Source of the DNA: Archangium lipolyticum
GTDB lineage: Bacteria; Myxococcota; Myxococcia; Myxococcales; Myxococcaceae
DNA length: 64,000 nt
Reading direction: 5' to 3'
NCBI RefSeq assembly: GCF_024623785.1
Contig: NZ_JANKBZ010000013.1
Location: forward strand, 1-64,000
A program made the position numbers and the translations under genes. Below the pieces are notes generated by a model that made no database searches, was not told the DNA's origin, and saw only the letters and a program-made list of their open reading frames with translations. Within the stretch, counting starts at the first letter, position 1. Each line of letters begins with the position of its first letter. Positions 43,824 to 52,078 of the stretch are shown one piece after another.

Positions 43824-46049
43824 ATGAGCAAGACCGCTCCTCCATCCGAGCTGCACTTCCGCACCTGCAATCTGTGCGAGGCCATGTGCGGCCTGCGCAT
43901 CGAGACCGCCCAGGGCCGGATCACCTCCATCCGGGGTGACGAGGCGGATCCGTTCAGCAAGGGCCACATCTGCCCCAAGGCGGTCGCGCTACAGGATCTC
44001 CACGAGGACCCCGACCGGCTGCGTCAACCGATGCGGCGCACCGCCACCGGCTGGGAGCCCATCTCCTGGGAGGAGGCGCTGGACGAGACCGCGCGGCGTT
44101 TCCACGCCATCCAGGAGGAGCACGGCAGGGACGCCCTGGGCGTGTACGTGGGCAACCCCACCGTGCACGACCACGGCGCGATGATGTTCCTGCCGTTCCT
44201 CCTGCGGGCTCTGCGCACGAAGAACAAGTTCTCCGCGTCGTCGGTGGACCAGCTGCCCCACCAGCTCGCCGCGTACCTGATGTTCGGGCACCAGTTCCTC
44301 ATCCCCATCCCGGACATCGATCACACGCGCTACATGCTCATCCTCGGGGCCAACCCGCTCGCCTCCAACGGCAGCCTGATGAGCGCGCCGGGCGTGAAGG
44401 ACCGGCTCAAGGCCATCCAGAAGCGCGGCGGGCGGGTGGTGGTCGTGGACCCCCGGAAGACGGAGACCGCCCAGGTCGCGGACGAGCACCTCTTCATCCG
44501 TCCCGGCACGGACGCCCTGTGGCTCTTCTCCCTGCTGCACGTCCTGCTGGAGGAGGCGGGCCCGAAGCTCGGCCGGCTCGCGGAGCTCTCCGACGGCCTG
44601 GCCGCCATCCGCGAGTTGGCGCGCGACTTCACCCCCGAGCGCGCCGCGCCCCACACCGGCGTGCCGGCGGATACCACCCGGCGGATCGCCCGCGAGCTGT
44701 CCGCCGCGGAGTCCGCCGTCTGCTACGGCCGCATCGGCGTCTCCACGCAGTCCTTCGGCGCGATGTGCCAGTGGCTCATCAACCTCATCAACATCGTGAC
44801 GGGGAACTTCGACCGTCAGGGGGGCGCCCTCTTCACCCGGCCGGCCTTCGACGTGGTGGGCGGACCCCGCGCGATGTCCATGAACCGCGGCGGCTTCGCC
44901 CGCTTCAGGAGCCGGGTACGCGCACTGCCCGAGTTCTCCGGTGAGCTGCCGGTGGCCGCGCTCGGCGAGGAGATCCTCACCGAGGGCCCCGGGCGCATCC
45001 GCGCGATGCTCACCTCCGCGGGCAACCCGGTGGTGTCCACGCCCAACGGGCGGCAGCTCGACAAGGCGCTCGCGTCGCTCGACTTCATGGTGTGCATCGA
45101 CCCGTACATCAACGAGACGACGCGGCACGCGCACCTCATCCTCCCGCCCACCACGCACCTGGAGCGCAGCCACTACGACCTCGCGTTCCACGCGCTGGCC
45201 GTGCGCAACACGGCGAAGTACTCGCCCCCGCTCTTCACGCCCGGTCCGGACTCGCGCCACGACTGGGAGATCTTCCTGGAGCTGAAGCACCGCCTGGAGA
45301 CGCTCCGGGGCGCTCCCCGCGTGCGCGGCGAGCTGACGTACCGTGCCCTGAAGGCGCTCGGCCCGGACGGCATCCTGGACCTGGGGCTGCGCGCGGGCCC
45401 GTACGGCATGAAGCTCCGCCCCTTCCGCAAGGGCCTGAGCCTCGCGAGCCTGAAAGCGAAACCGCACGGTGTGGACCTCGGGCCCCTGAAGCCGAGCCTG
45501 CCCGGGCGGCTGGCCACGAAGGCTCGCCGCATCCACCTCGCCCCGGACGTGCTGGTGGCCGACGTGCACCGGCTGCGCCACACCTTCCTGGAAGGCACGG
45601 GGGCTCCCGAGGAAGGAGCGCTGCTGCTCATCGGGCGGCGCCACCTGAGGGACAACAACTCGTGGCTGCACAACGTGCCCCGGCTCGTCAAGGGCAAGCC
45701 CCGGTGCACACTGATGGTGCACCCGGAGGATGCCCGGCGGCTGGGCCTGAGCGAGGGCGAGGAAGCTGTGATCACTTCACGGGTCGGGGAGGTCCAAGCT
45801 CCCGTGAACGTGACGGAAGAGGTCATGCCCGGAGTGGTGAGCCTGCCCCACGGCTACGGGCACGGGCGCGAGGGTGTGCGGCTCCAGGTCGCCGGAGCAC
45901 ACGCGGGCGTGAGCATCAACGACCTCACGGACGACCGTGCCCTCGATGCCATCAGTGGCAACGCCGCATTCAGTGGAGTCCAGGTGAGCGTCCGGCCAGC
46001 ACGGGCGGCGCGCACGGATGAACAACTCGAGCAGTCTGCGACAGGATGA
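43824..46049 (+). CDS. Molybdopterin-dependent oxidoreductase (DMSO reductase family)
   Basis: 741 residues. [4Fe-4S] site CNLCEAMC at 16-23 with the fourth Cys in GHICPKA near 48-51, then molybdopterin-binding domains (ILGANPLASNGSLMSAPGVKDRLKAIQKRGGRVVVVDPRKTETAQVADEHLFIRPGTDALWLFSLLHVL near 170-240; ITSRVGEVQAPVNVTEEVMPGVVSLPHGYGHGREG near 650). No twin-Arg signal, so probably cytoplasmic. The metal-ligand position (SVDQLPHQ area) lacks an obvious Cys/Sec. Substrate unknown. No separate electron-transfer subunits are next to it. Followed at 10 bp by the GST-like gene. Confidence 0.88.
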   Translation: MSKTAPPSELHFRTCNLCEAMCGLRIETAQGRITSIRGDEADPFSKGHICPKAVALQDLHEDPDRLRQPMRRTATGWEPISWEEALDETARRFHAIQEEHGRDALGVYVGNPTVHDHGAMMFLPFLLRALRTKNKFSASSVDQLPHQLAAYLMFGHQFLIPIPDIDHTRYMLILGANPLASNGSLMSAPGVKDRLKAIQKRGGRVVVVDPRKTETAQVADEHLFIRPGTDALWLFSLLHVLLEEAGPKLGRLAELSDGLAAIRELARDFTPERAAPHTGVPADTTRRIARELSAAESAVCYGRIGVSTQSFGAMCQWLINLINIVTGNFDRQGGALFTRPAFDVVGGPRAMSMNRGGFARFRSRVRALPEFSGELPVAALGEEILTEGPGRIRAMLTSAGNPVVSTPNGRQLDKALASLDFMVCIDPYINETTRHAHLILPPTTHLERSHYDLAFHALAVRNTAKYSPPLFTPGPDSRHDWEIFLELKHRLETLRGAPRVRGELTYRALKALGPDGILDLGLRAGPYGMKLRPFRKGLSLASLKAKPHGVDLGPLKPSLPGRLATKARRIHLAPDVLVADVHRLRHTFLEGTGAPEEGALLLIGRRHLRDNNSWLHNVPRLVKGKPRCTLMVHPEDARRLGLSEGEEAVITSRVGEVQAPVNVTEEVMPGVVSLPHGYGHGREGVRLQVAGAHAGVSINDLTDDRALDAISGNAAFSGVQVSVRPARAARTDEQLEQSATG

Positions 46050-46059
46050 GACGACAGCG

Positions 46060-46785
46060 ATGATCACCCTCTATCAGACCCCCACCGCCTGGGGTACCCC
46101 CAACCTCAGCCCGTTCTGTATCAAGCTGGAGTCCTACCTGCGCATGACGGGCCAGACCTATCAGGTGCAGCCGGCGGATCTCCGCAAGGCGCCCAAGGGC
46201 AAGGTGCCCTACGTCGATGTCGACGGACGTCTCATGGGCGACTCCCAGTTCATCATCGAGTACCTCAAGCAGAAGTATGGGGATCCGCTCGACAGCAAGC
46301 TGACCGCGGAGCAGGTGGCGATCGGCCACTCGGTCCGGCGCATGTTGGAGGAGTCCACCTACTGGAACATCGTGTACACGCGCTGGGTGGACGAGGCGGG
46401 CTGGCGCGCCTATGTGCCGGTGCTCGAGACGATGCTGCCGGTGGTCGTGGGCAACGTCATGCTGCCGGTGCTGCGCCGGAAGATGTTCAAGACCCTCCAT
46501 GCCCAGGGCATGGGCCGCCACAACTTCGAGGAGGTCCAGAAGCTGGGCAAGGACGACATCACCGCCGTGGCGACCATCATGGGCAACAAGCCGTTCCTGC
46601 TCGACGAGACGCCCACCTCCTTCGACGCGACGGTCTACGCGTTCCTGGTGGGCATCATCGCCTTCCCGGTGGACTCGGACTTCAAGCAGCACACCCTGTC
46701 CCAGGGCAACCTCGTGGAGTACTGCGCCCGGTTCAAGTCGCGCTTCTTCGCCAACTGGAAGCCCTCCGGCTCCAGGGCCGCCTAG
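46060..46785 (+). CDS. GST-like protein of the metaxin/FAXC type
   Basis: 241 residues. Thioredoxin-fold N-domain ITLYQTPTAWGTPNLSPFCIKLESYLRMTG with Cys near 19, then KVPYVDVDGRLMGDSQFIIEYLKQKYG (the cis-Pro and glutathione-site segment), and an all-helical C-domain. The wording matches metaxin/failed-axon-connections (FAXC) relatives, not the zeta-class SSCxWRVRIAL of maleylacetoacetate isomerase. ATG 46060 is chosen over 46018, which overlaps the previous gene. It directly precedes the MarR gene of the tyrosine operon. Catalytic function unknown. Confidence 0.78.
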   Translation: MITLYQTPTAWGTPNLSPFCIKLESYLRMTGQTYQVQPADLRKAPKGKVPYVDVDGRLMGDSQFIIEYLKQKYGDPLDSKLTAEQVAIGHSVRRMLEESTYWNIVYTRWVDEAGWRAYVPVLETMLPVVVGNVMLPVLRRKMFKTLHAQGMGRHNFEEVQKLGKDDITAVATIMGNKPFLLDETPTSFDATVYAFLVGIIAFPVDSDFKQHTLSQGNLVEYCARFKSRFFANWKPSGSRAA

Positions 46786-46803
46786 GAACCCGCGGACGTC
46801 CCC

Positions 46804-47259
46804 GTGACGCGCTCCCATCTCAAGCTCGAGGAGTTCCTGCCGTACCGGCTCTCGCTCGCCTCCAACGCGGTGAGCCAGGTGATCGCCCGGGCGTACGAGG
46901 AGCACTTCGGCCTCAAGATGCACGAGTGGCGCGTCATCACCGTTCTGGCTGAGAACGACGAGCTCACCCAGCAGGAGATCGTCGGCCACACCAAGATGGA
47001 CAAGGTGACGGTGAGCCGCGCCGCGCAGGTGCTCGAGCGGCGCAGGCTCCTGCGGCGCGTGACGAACGCCGAGGACGGCCGCTCCCTCCGGCTCTCGCTC
47101 ACCGCCGAGGGGCAGAAGCTCTACGCCCGGGTCGTCCCCGCGGTGCTCGAGCTCGAGGCCGAGGTGCTCGAGGGGCTCGGTGAACAGGAGATCGCCGGGC
47201 TCAAGGACGTGCTCCGCCGTCTGGAAGCCGCCGCCGATCGCGTGCTCACCCGCCGCTGA
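46804..47259 (+). CDS. MarR-family transcriptional regulator
   Basis: 151 residues, winged helix-turn-helix. Dimerisation helix at the N-terminus (FLPYRLSLASNAVSQVIARAYEEHF), recognition region ELTQQEIVGHTKMDKVTVSRAAQVLERRRLLRRV near 58-91, and wing NAEDGRSLRLSLTAEGQ near 93-109. Start GTG at 46804. Located immediately upstream of hppD with a 143-bp gap that holds a promoter and palindrome, so it likely controls homogentisate-pathway genes. HpaR/HmgR-like in role; ligand inferred to be homogentisate or a pathway acid. Confidence 0.88.
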   Translation: MTRSHLKLEEFLPYRLSLASNAVSQVIARAYEEHFGLKMHEWRVITVLAENDELTQQEIVGHTKMDKVTVSRAAQVLERRRLLRRVTNAEDGRSLRLSLTAEGQKLYARVVPAVLELEAEVLEGLGEQEIAGLKDVLRRLEAAADRVLTRR

Positions 47260-47346
47260 CGCGCCGCATCACCCCTGCTCGTTCGTTGGGCTGGCAATGA
47301 AGCAGGGGCCTGCCCGTCACCCATTTGACATGCTGCTAGCAATGTC

Positions 47347-47374
47347 TTGCGTGGTTAGTTTCAGATGTTACTAT
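47347..47374 (+). promoter_or_regulatory. Promoter with overlapping operator-like palindrome before hppD
   Basis: -35-like TTGCGT at 47347-47352, 16-bp spacer, -10 TACTAT at 47369-47374. An imperfect palindrome TAGTTTCAGATGTTACTA at 47356-47373 (12 of 18 positions symmetric, arms TAGT/ACTA and CA/TG) covers the spacer and -10, a classic MarR repressor position. A TTGACA at 47327-47332 is an alternative -35 without a good -10. Binding by the adjacent MarR is inferred. Confidence 0.5.
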
Positions 47375-47402
47375 CTGGAGAGATTACGGAGGCATCCAGA
47401 TC

Positions 47403-48476
47403 ATGAGCGACGTGGCGGAGAATCCCCTCGGGTTGAATGGTTTCGAGTTCGTCGAGTTCACCTCGCCGGAGCCCGGCAAGATGATCGATCTGATCGAGCG
47501 GCTGGGCTTCACGGCCTACGCGACGCACCCGACGAAGGACGTCGTCCGCTACAAGCAGGGCGGCATCAACCTGCTGGTGAACCGCGAGCCGACCGGACAG
47601 GCGGCCGAGTTCCGGGCGCTGCACGGCCCGTCGGCCAACGGCATGGCTTTCCGCGTGGCCAACGCGAAGAAGGCCTACGAGCTGGCCATCGAGCGCGGCG
47701 CGAAGCCGGCGGATCCGAACGCGGGCACGCTCGGCCCGGACAGCTATGTGCTCCAGGGCATCGGTGGCAGCCTCCTCTATCTCGTCGACCGCTACGGGGC
47801 GAAGGGCTCGCTCTATGACGACTGGCGCCAGATTCCCGGGGCCGTGGAGGCGGAGGCGAAGAACAGCACGGGCCTGGACATCCTCGACCACCTCACGCAC
47901 AACGTGCGCCGGGGCGAGATGCGCACCTGGTCGAGCTTCTACAACCGCGTGTTCGGCTTCACCGAGCAGAAGTACTTCGACATCAAGGGCCAGGCGACCG
48001 GCCTGTTCTCGCAGGCGATGATCGCCCCGGACCGCGCCATCCGCATCCCGCTCAACGAGAGCCAGGACGACAAGTCGCAGATCGAGGAGTTCATCCGCCA
48101 GTACAAGGGTGAGGGCATCCAGCACCTGGCGCTGACCACCGACGACATCTACGGGACGGTGGAGAAGCTGCGCCAGCGCGGGGTCATCTTCCAGGACACC
48201 ATCGAGACCTACTACGAGCTGGTGGACAAGCGGGTGCCGGGCCACGGCGAGGATCTGGAGCGGATGAAGAAGAACCGCATCCTCATCGACGGCAGCAAGT
48301 CGGAGGGCTTCCTGCTGCAGATCTTCACCGAGAACCTCTTCGGTCCGATCTTCTTCGAGATCATCCAGCGCAAGGGGAACGAGGGGTTCGGCAACGGGAA
48401 CTTCCAAGCGCTGTTCGAGTCCATCGAGCTCGATCAGATCCGTCGCGGCGTCATCCAGGTGACGACCAAGCGGTAG
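47403..48476 (+). CDS. hppD: 4-Hydroxyphenylpyruvate dioxygenase
   Basis: Converts 4-hydroxyphenylpyruvate, O2 to homogentisate and CO2; Fe(II), cytoplasmic. 357 residues, two VOC-like halves. Iron ligands: His in DHLTHNVRRGEM near 162, His in IQHLALTTDDIYGTVEKLRQRGV near 240, Glu in FGPIFFEIIQRKG near 320. RBS GGAGG 10 bases before the ATG. First structural gene of the operon, preceded by the regulated promoter. Confidence 0.96.
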   Translation: MSDVAENPLGLNGFEFVEFTSPEPGKMIDLIERLGFTAYATHPTKDVVRYKQGGINLLVNREPTGQAAEFRALHGPSANGMAFRVANAKKAYELAIERGAKPADPNAGTLGPDSYVLQGIGGSLLYLVDRYGAKGSLYDDWRQIPGAVEAEAKNSTGLDILDHLTHNVRRGEMRTWSSFYNRVFGFTEQKYFDIKGQATGLFSQAMIAPDRAIRIPLNESQDDKSQIEEFIRQYKGEGIQHLALTTDDIYGTVEKLRQRGVIFQDTIETYYELVDKRVPGHGEDLERMKKNRILIDGSKSEGFLLQIFTENLFGPIFFEIIQRKGNEGFGNGNFQALFESIELDQIRRGVIQVTTKR

Positions 48477-48509
48477 TCATCCGCGAGAGCGCAACCCACG
48501 GAGGGGAAC

Positions 48510-49823
48510 ATGGCGATGGACGGATACATGTCGGGATTCGGCAACGAGCTCGCGACGGAGGCCGTCAAGGGCGCGCTGCCGGAGGGGCAGAACTCACCCC
48601 AGCGCGTGCCGTACGGACTGTACGCGGAGCAGCTCTCGGGCACGGCGTTCACGGCGCCCCGGCGCGAGAACCGCCGCAGTTGGCTGTACCGGCTGCGTCC
48701 CAGCTCGAGCCATGCGCCCTTCCGTCCGCATCCGGAGGGCCTGCTGCGCAGCGGGCCCTTCACCGAGGCGCCCGTCACGCCCAACCGCCTGCGCTGGAGC
48801 CCACTCCCGCGTCCGTCCCAGCCGACCGACTTCCTCGAGGGGCTGGTGACGTTCGGTGGGAACGGCGCGCCGTCGCTCGGCACGGGCGTGGCGATCCACC
48901 AGTACCTGGCCAACCGGTCGATGACGGACACGGTGTTCTTCGACGCGGATGGAGAGCTGCTGATCGTCCCGCAGTCGGGGCGGCTCCGGCTCGTGACCGA
49001 GATGGGCGTGCTGGGGCTCGCGCCGGGTGAGGTCGGCATCGTGCCGCGCGGCGTGCGCTTCCGCGCCGAGCTGCCCGATGGTGAGGCGGCCGGGTACATC
49101 TGCGAGAACTACGGCGCGCTGTTCCGGCTCCCCGAGCTGGGGCCGATCGGCGCGAACGGGCTGGCCAACCCGCGTGACTTCCTCACGCCGGTCGCCGCGT
49201 TCGAGGACGTGGACCGGCCGACGCGCGTCGTGCAGAAGTTCCAGGGCCGTCTCTGGTCAGCCGAGCTCGACCACTCGCCGCTGGACGTGGTGGCCTGGCA
49301 CGGCAACCTGGCGCCGTACAAGTACGACCTGGCGCGCTTCAACACGATCGGCACGGTGAGCTACGACCACCCGGATCCGTCGATCTTCACGGTGCTCACC
49401 TCGCCGAGCGAGAGCCCCGGGGTGGCCAACTGCGACTTCGTCATCTTCCCGCCGCGGTGGATGGTCGCCGAGAACACCTTCCGCCCGCCCTGGTTCCACC
49501 GCAACATCATGAGCGAGTTCATGGGGCTGGTGCACGGCGCGTACGACGCGAAGGCCGAGGGCTTCCTGCCGGGCGGCGCGTCGCTGCACAACTGCATGAG
49601 CGGCCACGGCCCGGACCGCGAGACCTACGAGCGCGCGGTGGAAGTGAAGCTCGCGCCCCACAAGATCGCCGACACGCTCGCGTTCATGTTCGAGTCCCGG
49701 TGGGTGATCGCCCCGACGTCCTTCGCGATGGAGACCCCCGCCCTGCAGCGTGACTACGACGCCTGCTGGTCGAGCTTCCAGAAGGCCCGGCTGCCCGGGA
49801 CGAACGCGGAGAAGCAGCGGTGA
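48510..49823 (+). CDS. hmgA: Homogentisate 1,2-dioxygenase
   Basis: Ring-cleaves homogentisate to maleylacetoacetate; Fe(II) enzyme. 437 residues, normal length. N-terminus [47 protein letters not shown] is the family signature; metal region [15 protein letters not shown] near 355-369 and [19 protein letters not shown] near 315. RBS GGAGG 6-10 bases upstream. The stop overlaps the fah start (GTGA). Confidence 0.97.
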   Translation: MAMDGYMSGFGNELATEAVKGALPEGQNSPQRVPYGLYAEQLSGTAFTAPRRENRRSWLYRLRPSSSHAPFRPHPEGLLRSGPFTEAPVTPNRLRWSPLPRPSQPTDFLEGLVTFGGNGAPSLGTGVAIHQYLANRSMTDTVFFDADGELLIVPQSGRLRLVTEMGVLGLAPGEVGIVPRGVRFRAELPDGEAAGYICENYGALFRLPELGPIGANGLANPRDFLTPVAAFEDVDRPTRVVQKFQGRLWSAELDHSPLDVVAWHGNLAPYKYDLARFNTIGTVSYDHPDPSIFTVLTSPSESPGVANCDFVIFPPRWMVAENTFRPPWFHRNIMSEFMGLVHGAYDAKAEGFLPGGASLHNCMSGHGPDRETYERAVEVKLAPHKIADTLAFMFESRWVIAPTSFAMETPALQRDYDACWSSFQKARLPGTNAEKQR

Positions 49824-50833
49824 AGCTCGCCTCGCTGAAGTCGGGGCGCGACGGCCGGCTGGTCGTCGTCTCGGATGACCTGTCCACGTATGTCGACGCC
49901 ACGGCGATCGCGCCGACGCTCCAGCGTGCATTGGACGAATGGGAGCGCTGTGAGGGGCCACTCCGGGCGCTCGCCGCGGCCCTGAACCAGCGTGAGGCGC
50001 CGGGCAAACCGTTCTCCGAGGAGGAGTGCGCCGCGCCGCTGCCACGCGCCTACCAGTGGGCGGACGGCTCGGCGTACGTGAACCACGTGGCGCTGGTGCG
50101 CAAGGCGCGCAAGGCCGAGATGCCCGAGAGCTTCTGGACCGACCCGCTCATGTACCAGGGTGGCTCGGACGGCTTCATCGGCCCTCGTGAGCCCATCCCG
50201 CTCGCGGACGAGAGCTGGGGCTGTGACCTGGAGGGAGAGGTCGCGGTCATCACCGGTGACGTGAGGCAGGGCGCGACGCGTGAGGAGGCCCTCCAGGCGA
50301 TCCGGCTCGTCATGCTGGTCAATGACGTGTCGCTCCGGAACCTCATCCCGGCGGAGCTGGCCAAGGGTTTCGGCTTCTTCCAGTCCAAGCCGGCCTCTTC
50401 CTTCTCGCCGGTCGCGGTCACGCCCGATGCGCTCGGTCCGGCATGGCGCGAGGGCAAGCTGCACGGGGCACTGCGGGTCTCCTTGAACGGGGAGCCCTTC
50501 GGACGCGCGGACGCGGGCGTGGACATGACGTTCGACTTCGGCACCCTGGTCGCGCACGCCGCCCGGACGCGTGACCTGTGCGCGGGCTCCATCATCGGCT
50601 CGGGTACCGTGTCGAACCGCGATGCGGATGGCGGTCCCGGGAAGCCCATCCGCGACGGAGGGCTCGGCTACTCCTGTATCGCCGAGGTGCGGACCGTCGA
50701 GACCCTGCTGACGGGGGCACCGAAGACGCCCTTCCTCCGCCGGGGCGACCGCGTGCGCATCGAGATGCAGGACGAAGCGGGCCGCTCCATCTTCGGAGCG
50801 ATCGACCAGGTCGTCACGGAGCCGCGTCGATGA
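49820..50833 (+). CDS. fah: Fumarylacetoacetate hydrolase family protein
   Basis: Last step of tyrosine degradation: fumarylacetoacetate to fumarate and acetoacetate. 337 residues, the short bacterial form. Metal and substrate residues: [13 protein letters not shown] near 133-145, [12 protein letters not shown] near 170, [14 protein letters not shown] near 190, [17 protein letters not shown] near 255. Start GTG at 49820 overlaps the hmgA stop. It could alternatively act on a related beta-diketone, but operon context fixes the role well. Confidence 0.9.
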   Translation: MKLASLKSGRDGRLVVVSDDLSTYVDATAIAPTLQRALDEWERCEGPLRALAAALNQREAPGKPFSEEECAAPLPRAYQWADGSAYVNHVALVRKARKAEMPESFWTDPLMYQGGSDGFIGPREPIPLADESWGCDLEGEVAVITGDVRQGATREEALQAIRLVMLVNDVSLRNLIPAELAKGFGFFQSKPASSFSPVAVTPDALGPAWREGKLHGALRVSLNGEPFGRADAGVDMTFDFGTLVAHAARTRDLCAGSIIGSGTVSNRDADGGPGKPIRDGGLGYSCIAEVRTVETLLTGAPKTPFLRRGDRVRIEMQDEAGRSIFGAIDQVVTEPRR

Positions 50834-51195
50834 CCGGAGGACGCGCGCGCGTCTTCGAGACTCCCGCTGGCGTCGCGCTCTGCACGCTCGACGCACTGGC
50901 GGATCCCGGGGCGCGCAACTTCGTCCTTCAGATCGATGACGCCTTCTTCCACGGCTTCCTGGTGCGTACCGGAGAGATGGTCCGGGGCTACGTGGACCGC
51001 TGCCCGCACCAGGGATTGCCGCTGGCGCAGAAGCTCGACAACTACCTGACGCCCGATGCCCGGCTGATCGCCTGTTCGTGGCACGGAGCGCTGTTCCAGC
51101 TCGAGGACGGGGTGTGCGTCGGAGGCCCGTGTGCCGGCCAGAGGCTGACGCCGTGGCCCGTCACGGTCGAGCGAGGCATTGTCAAGACCGCCTGA
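50830..51195 (+). CDS. Rieske [2Fe-2S] ferredoxin-like protein
   Basis: 121 residues. Rieske ligands CPHQ near 58 and CSWHG near 83 (spacing longer than in classical Rieske ferredoxins because of the loop KLDNYLTPDARLIA). ATG overlaps the fah stop (ATGA). Placed at the end of the tyrosine operon, where Rieske ferredoxins occur in some species without a proven role; it may supply electrons to a dioxygenase or be a redox sensor. Function in the pathway is inferred only. Confidence 0.85.
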   Translation: MTGGRARVFETPAGVALCTLDALADPGARNFVLQIDDAFFHGFLVRTGEMVRGYVDRCPHQGLPLAQKLDNYLTPDARLIACSWHGALFQLEDGVCVGGPCAGQRLTPWPVTVERGIVKTA

Positions 51196-51327
51196 GGGAT
51201 CGAACCGCCGGTAGAGGTGGAGGAACCTCCCGGCGCCATTTCTCAGGGAATGTCACAAAGAATGACCTGGGTCGTCTTCCGGGGTGCGAACGGCGGAACC
51301 CGCTCCACCCACAAGGAAGAGGTTGCA

Positions 51328-51927
51328 ATGGCTGACCTGGTCATGAACGCGTCCGATACCCTCAACACCGTCAACAACGTCGCCTACAAGGTCGAGCTGG
51401 CGCTCTACAGGCTCTACAAGGCGGTCACCGGTGCCGGCTACACGAAGCTGATGGAGGGCTTCAAGGACCCCCTCAAGTCGATGTTGACCAAGATCCAGGA
51501 CGTCCTGAAGACGATCCTGACCAAGGTCAAGGAGGTCATCGAGCCGTTCCTCGACAAGGACGTCCTGACGATGTTCAAGGAGGTCCTCGGCGCGGGCAGG
51601 GATCTGGTCAACTCGACGCTCGACCTGCTGCCCGCCACCGTGCAGAACGTCGTCGAGACCAGCCGGCGCTTCCTCAACGTGATCGTCGACTTCGTGAGCA
51701 TCGGCATCGACCACATCGCGGCCATCGTGGACCTGCTCATGAATGTCGGCCTGGCGCTCGCCGGCCAGCCCCCGACCCTCAAGCCGATCACCCTGGAGAT
51801 GGTGAAGAAGACGGAGGCCCTGCTGCTGCCCGAGCCGATCACCGTCGACGCCAAGGCCCTGCCCGCCGGTAACACCACGGGTACCACTCCGGCCACGGAT
51901 ACCTCCACGACCAAGGCCAAGAGCTGA
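51328..51927 (+). CDS. All-helical hypothetical protein at the head of the tail cluster
   Basis: 199 residues. No signal peptide. Long amphipathic helices with regular Leu/Ile/Val spacing, for example LKSMLTKIQDVLKTILTKVKEVIEPFLDKDVLTMFKEVLG and LNVIVDFVSIGIDHIAAIVDLLMNVGLALAG, then a Thr/Ser-rich tail (TTGTTPATDTSTTKAKS). Start ATG 51328 with AAGGAAGAGG upstream. It is the first gene of the block, 133 bp after the Rieske gene and 151 bp before the sheath. Unrecognised; it could be a structural or cargo component, or independent. Confidence 0.6.
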   Translation: MADLVMNASDTLNTVNNVAYKVELALYRLYKAVTGAGYTKLMEGFKDPLKSMLTKIQDVLKTILTKVKEVIEPFLDKDVLTMFKEVLGAGRDLVNSTLDLLPATVQNVVETSRRFLNVIVDFVSIGIDHIAAIVDLLMNVGLALAGQPPTLKPITLEMVKKTEALLLPEPITVDAKALPAGNTTGTTPATDTSTTKAKS

Positions 51928-51968
51928 TCCCAGCCGGCCGGTCGCGTTCCACATCCATCTGAAGAAGA

Positions 51969-52017
51969 GGACCGCGTGCGCCCGAGGGCGTGCGTGAACC
52001 GCCAAGGCGCGCGGTCC
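51969..52017 (+). terminator. Structured hairpin between the helical protein and the sheath gene
   Basis: GGACCGCG (51969-51976) pairs exactly with CGCGGTCC (52010-52017), continued after a small bulge by CGCC/GGCG; GCCC-GA-GGGC can form inside. No U-run. It could attenuate or process the transcript so that the sheath gene is expressed at a different level, or be the end of the upstream gene. Confidence 0.5.
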
Positions 52018-52078
52018 GGGGAACCTGCACCCTGAGCAGGGTCATCCACCCCCTCGTCCCCGAGGGTCCGGAGAGCAC

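Noticed and set aside
46060..46785. Calling the GST-like gene maiA
   Set aside because: It lacks the zeta-class SSCxWRVRIAL motif and resembles metaxin/FAXC proteins; only context would support it, so I left it unnamed.
51207..51236. Terminator after the Rieske gene
   Set aside because: GGAGG-AA-CCTCC has a two-base loop and the outer CGCCG/CGGCG arms compete; no U-run follows, so it is not convincing.
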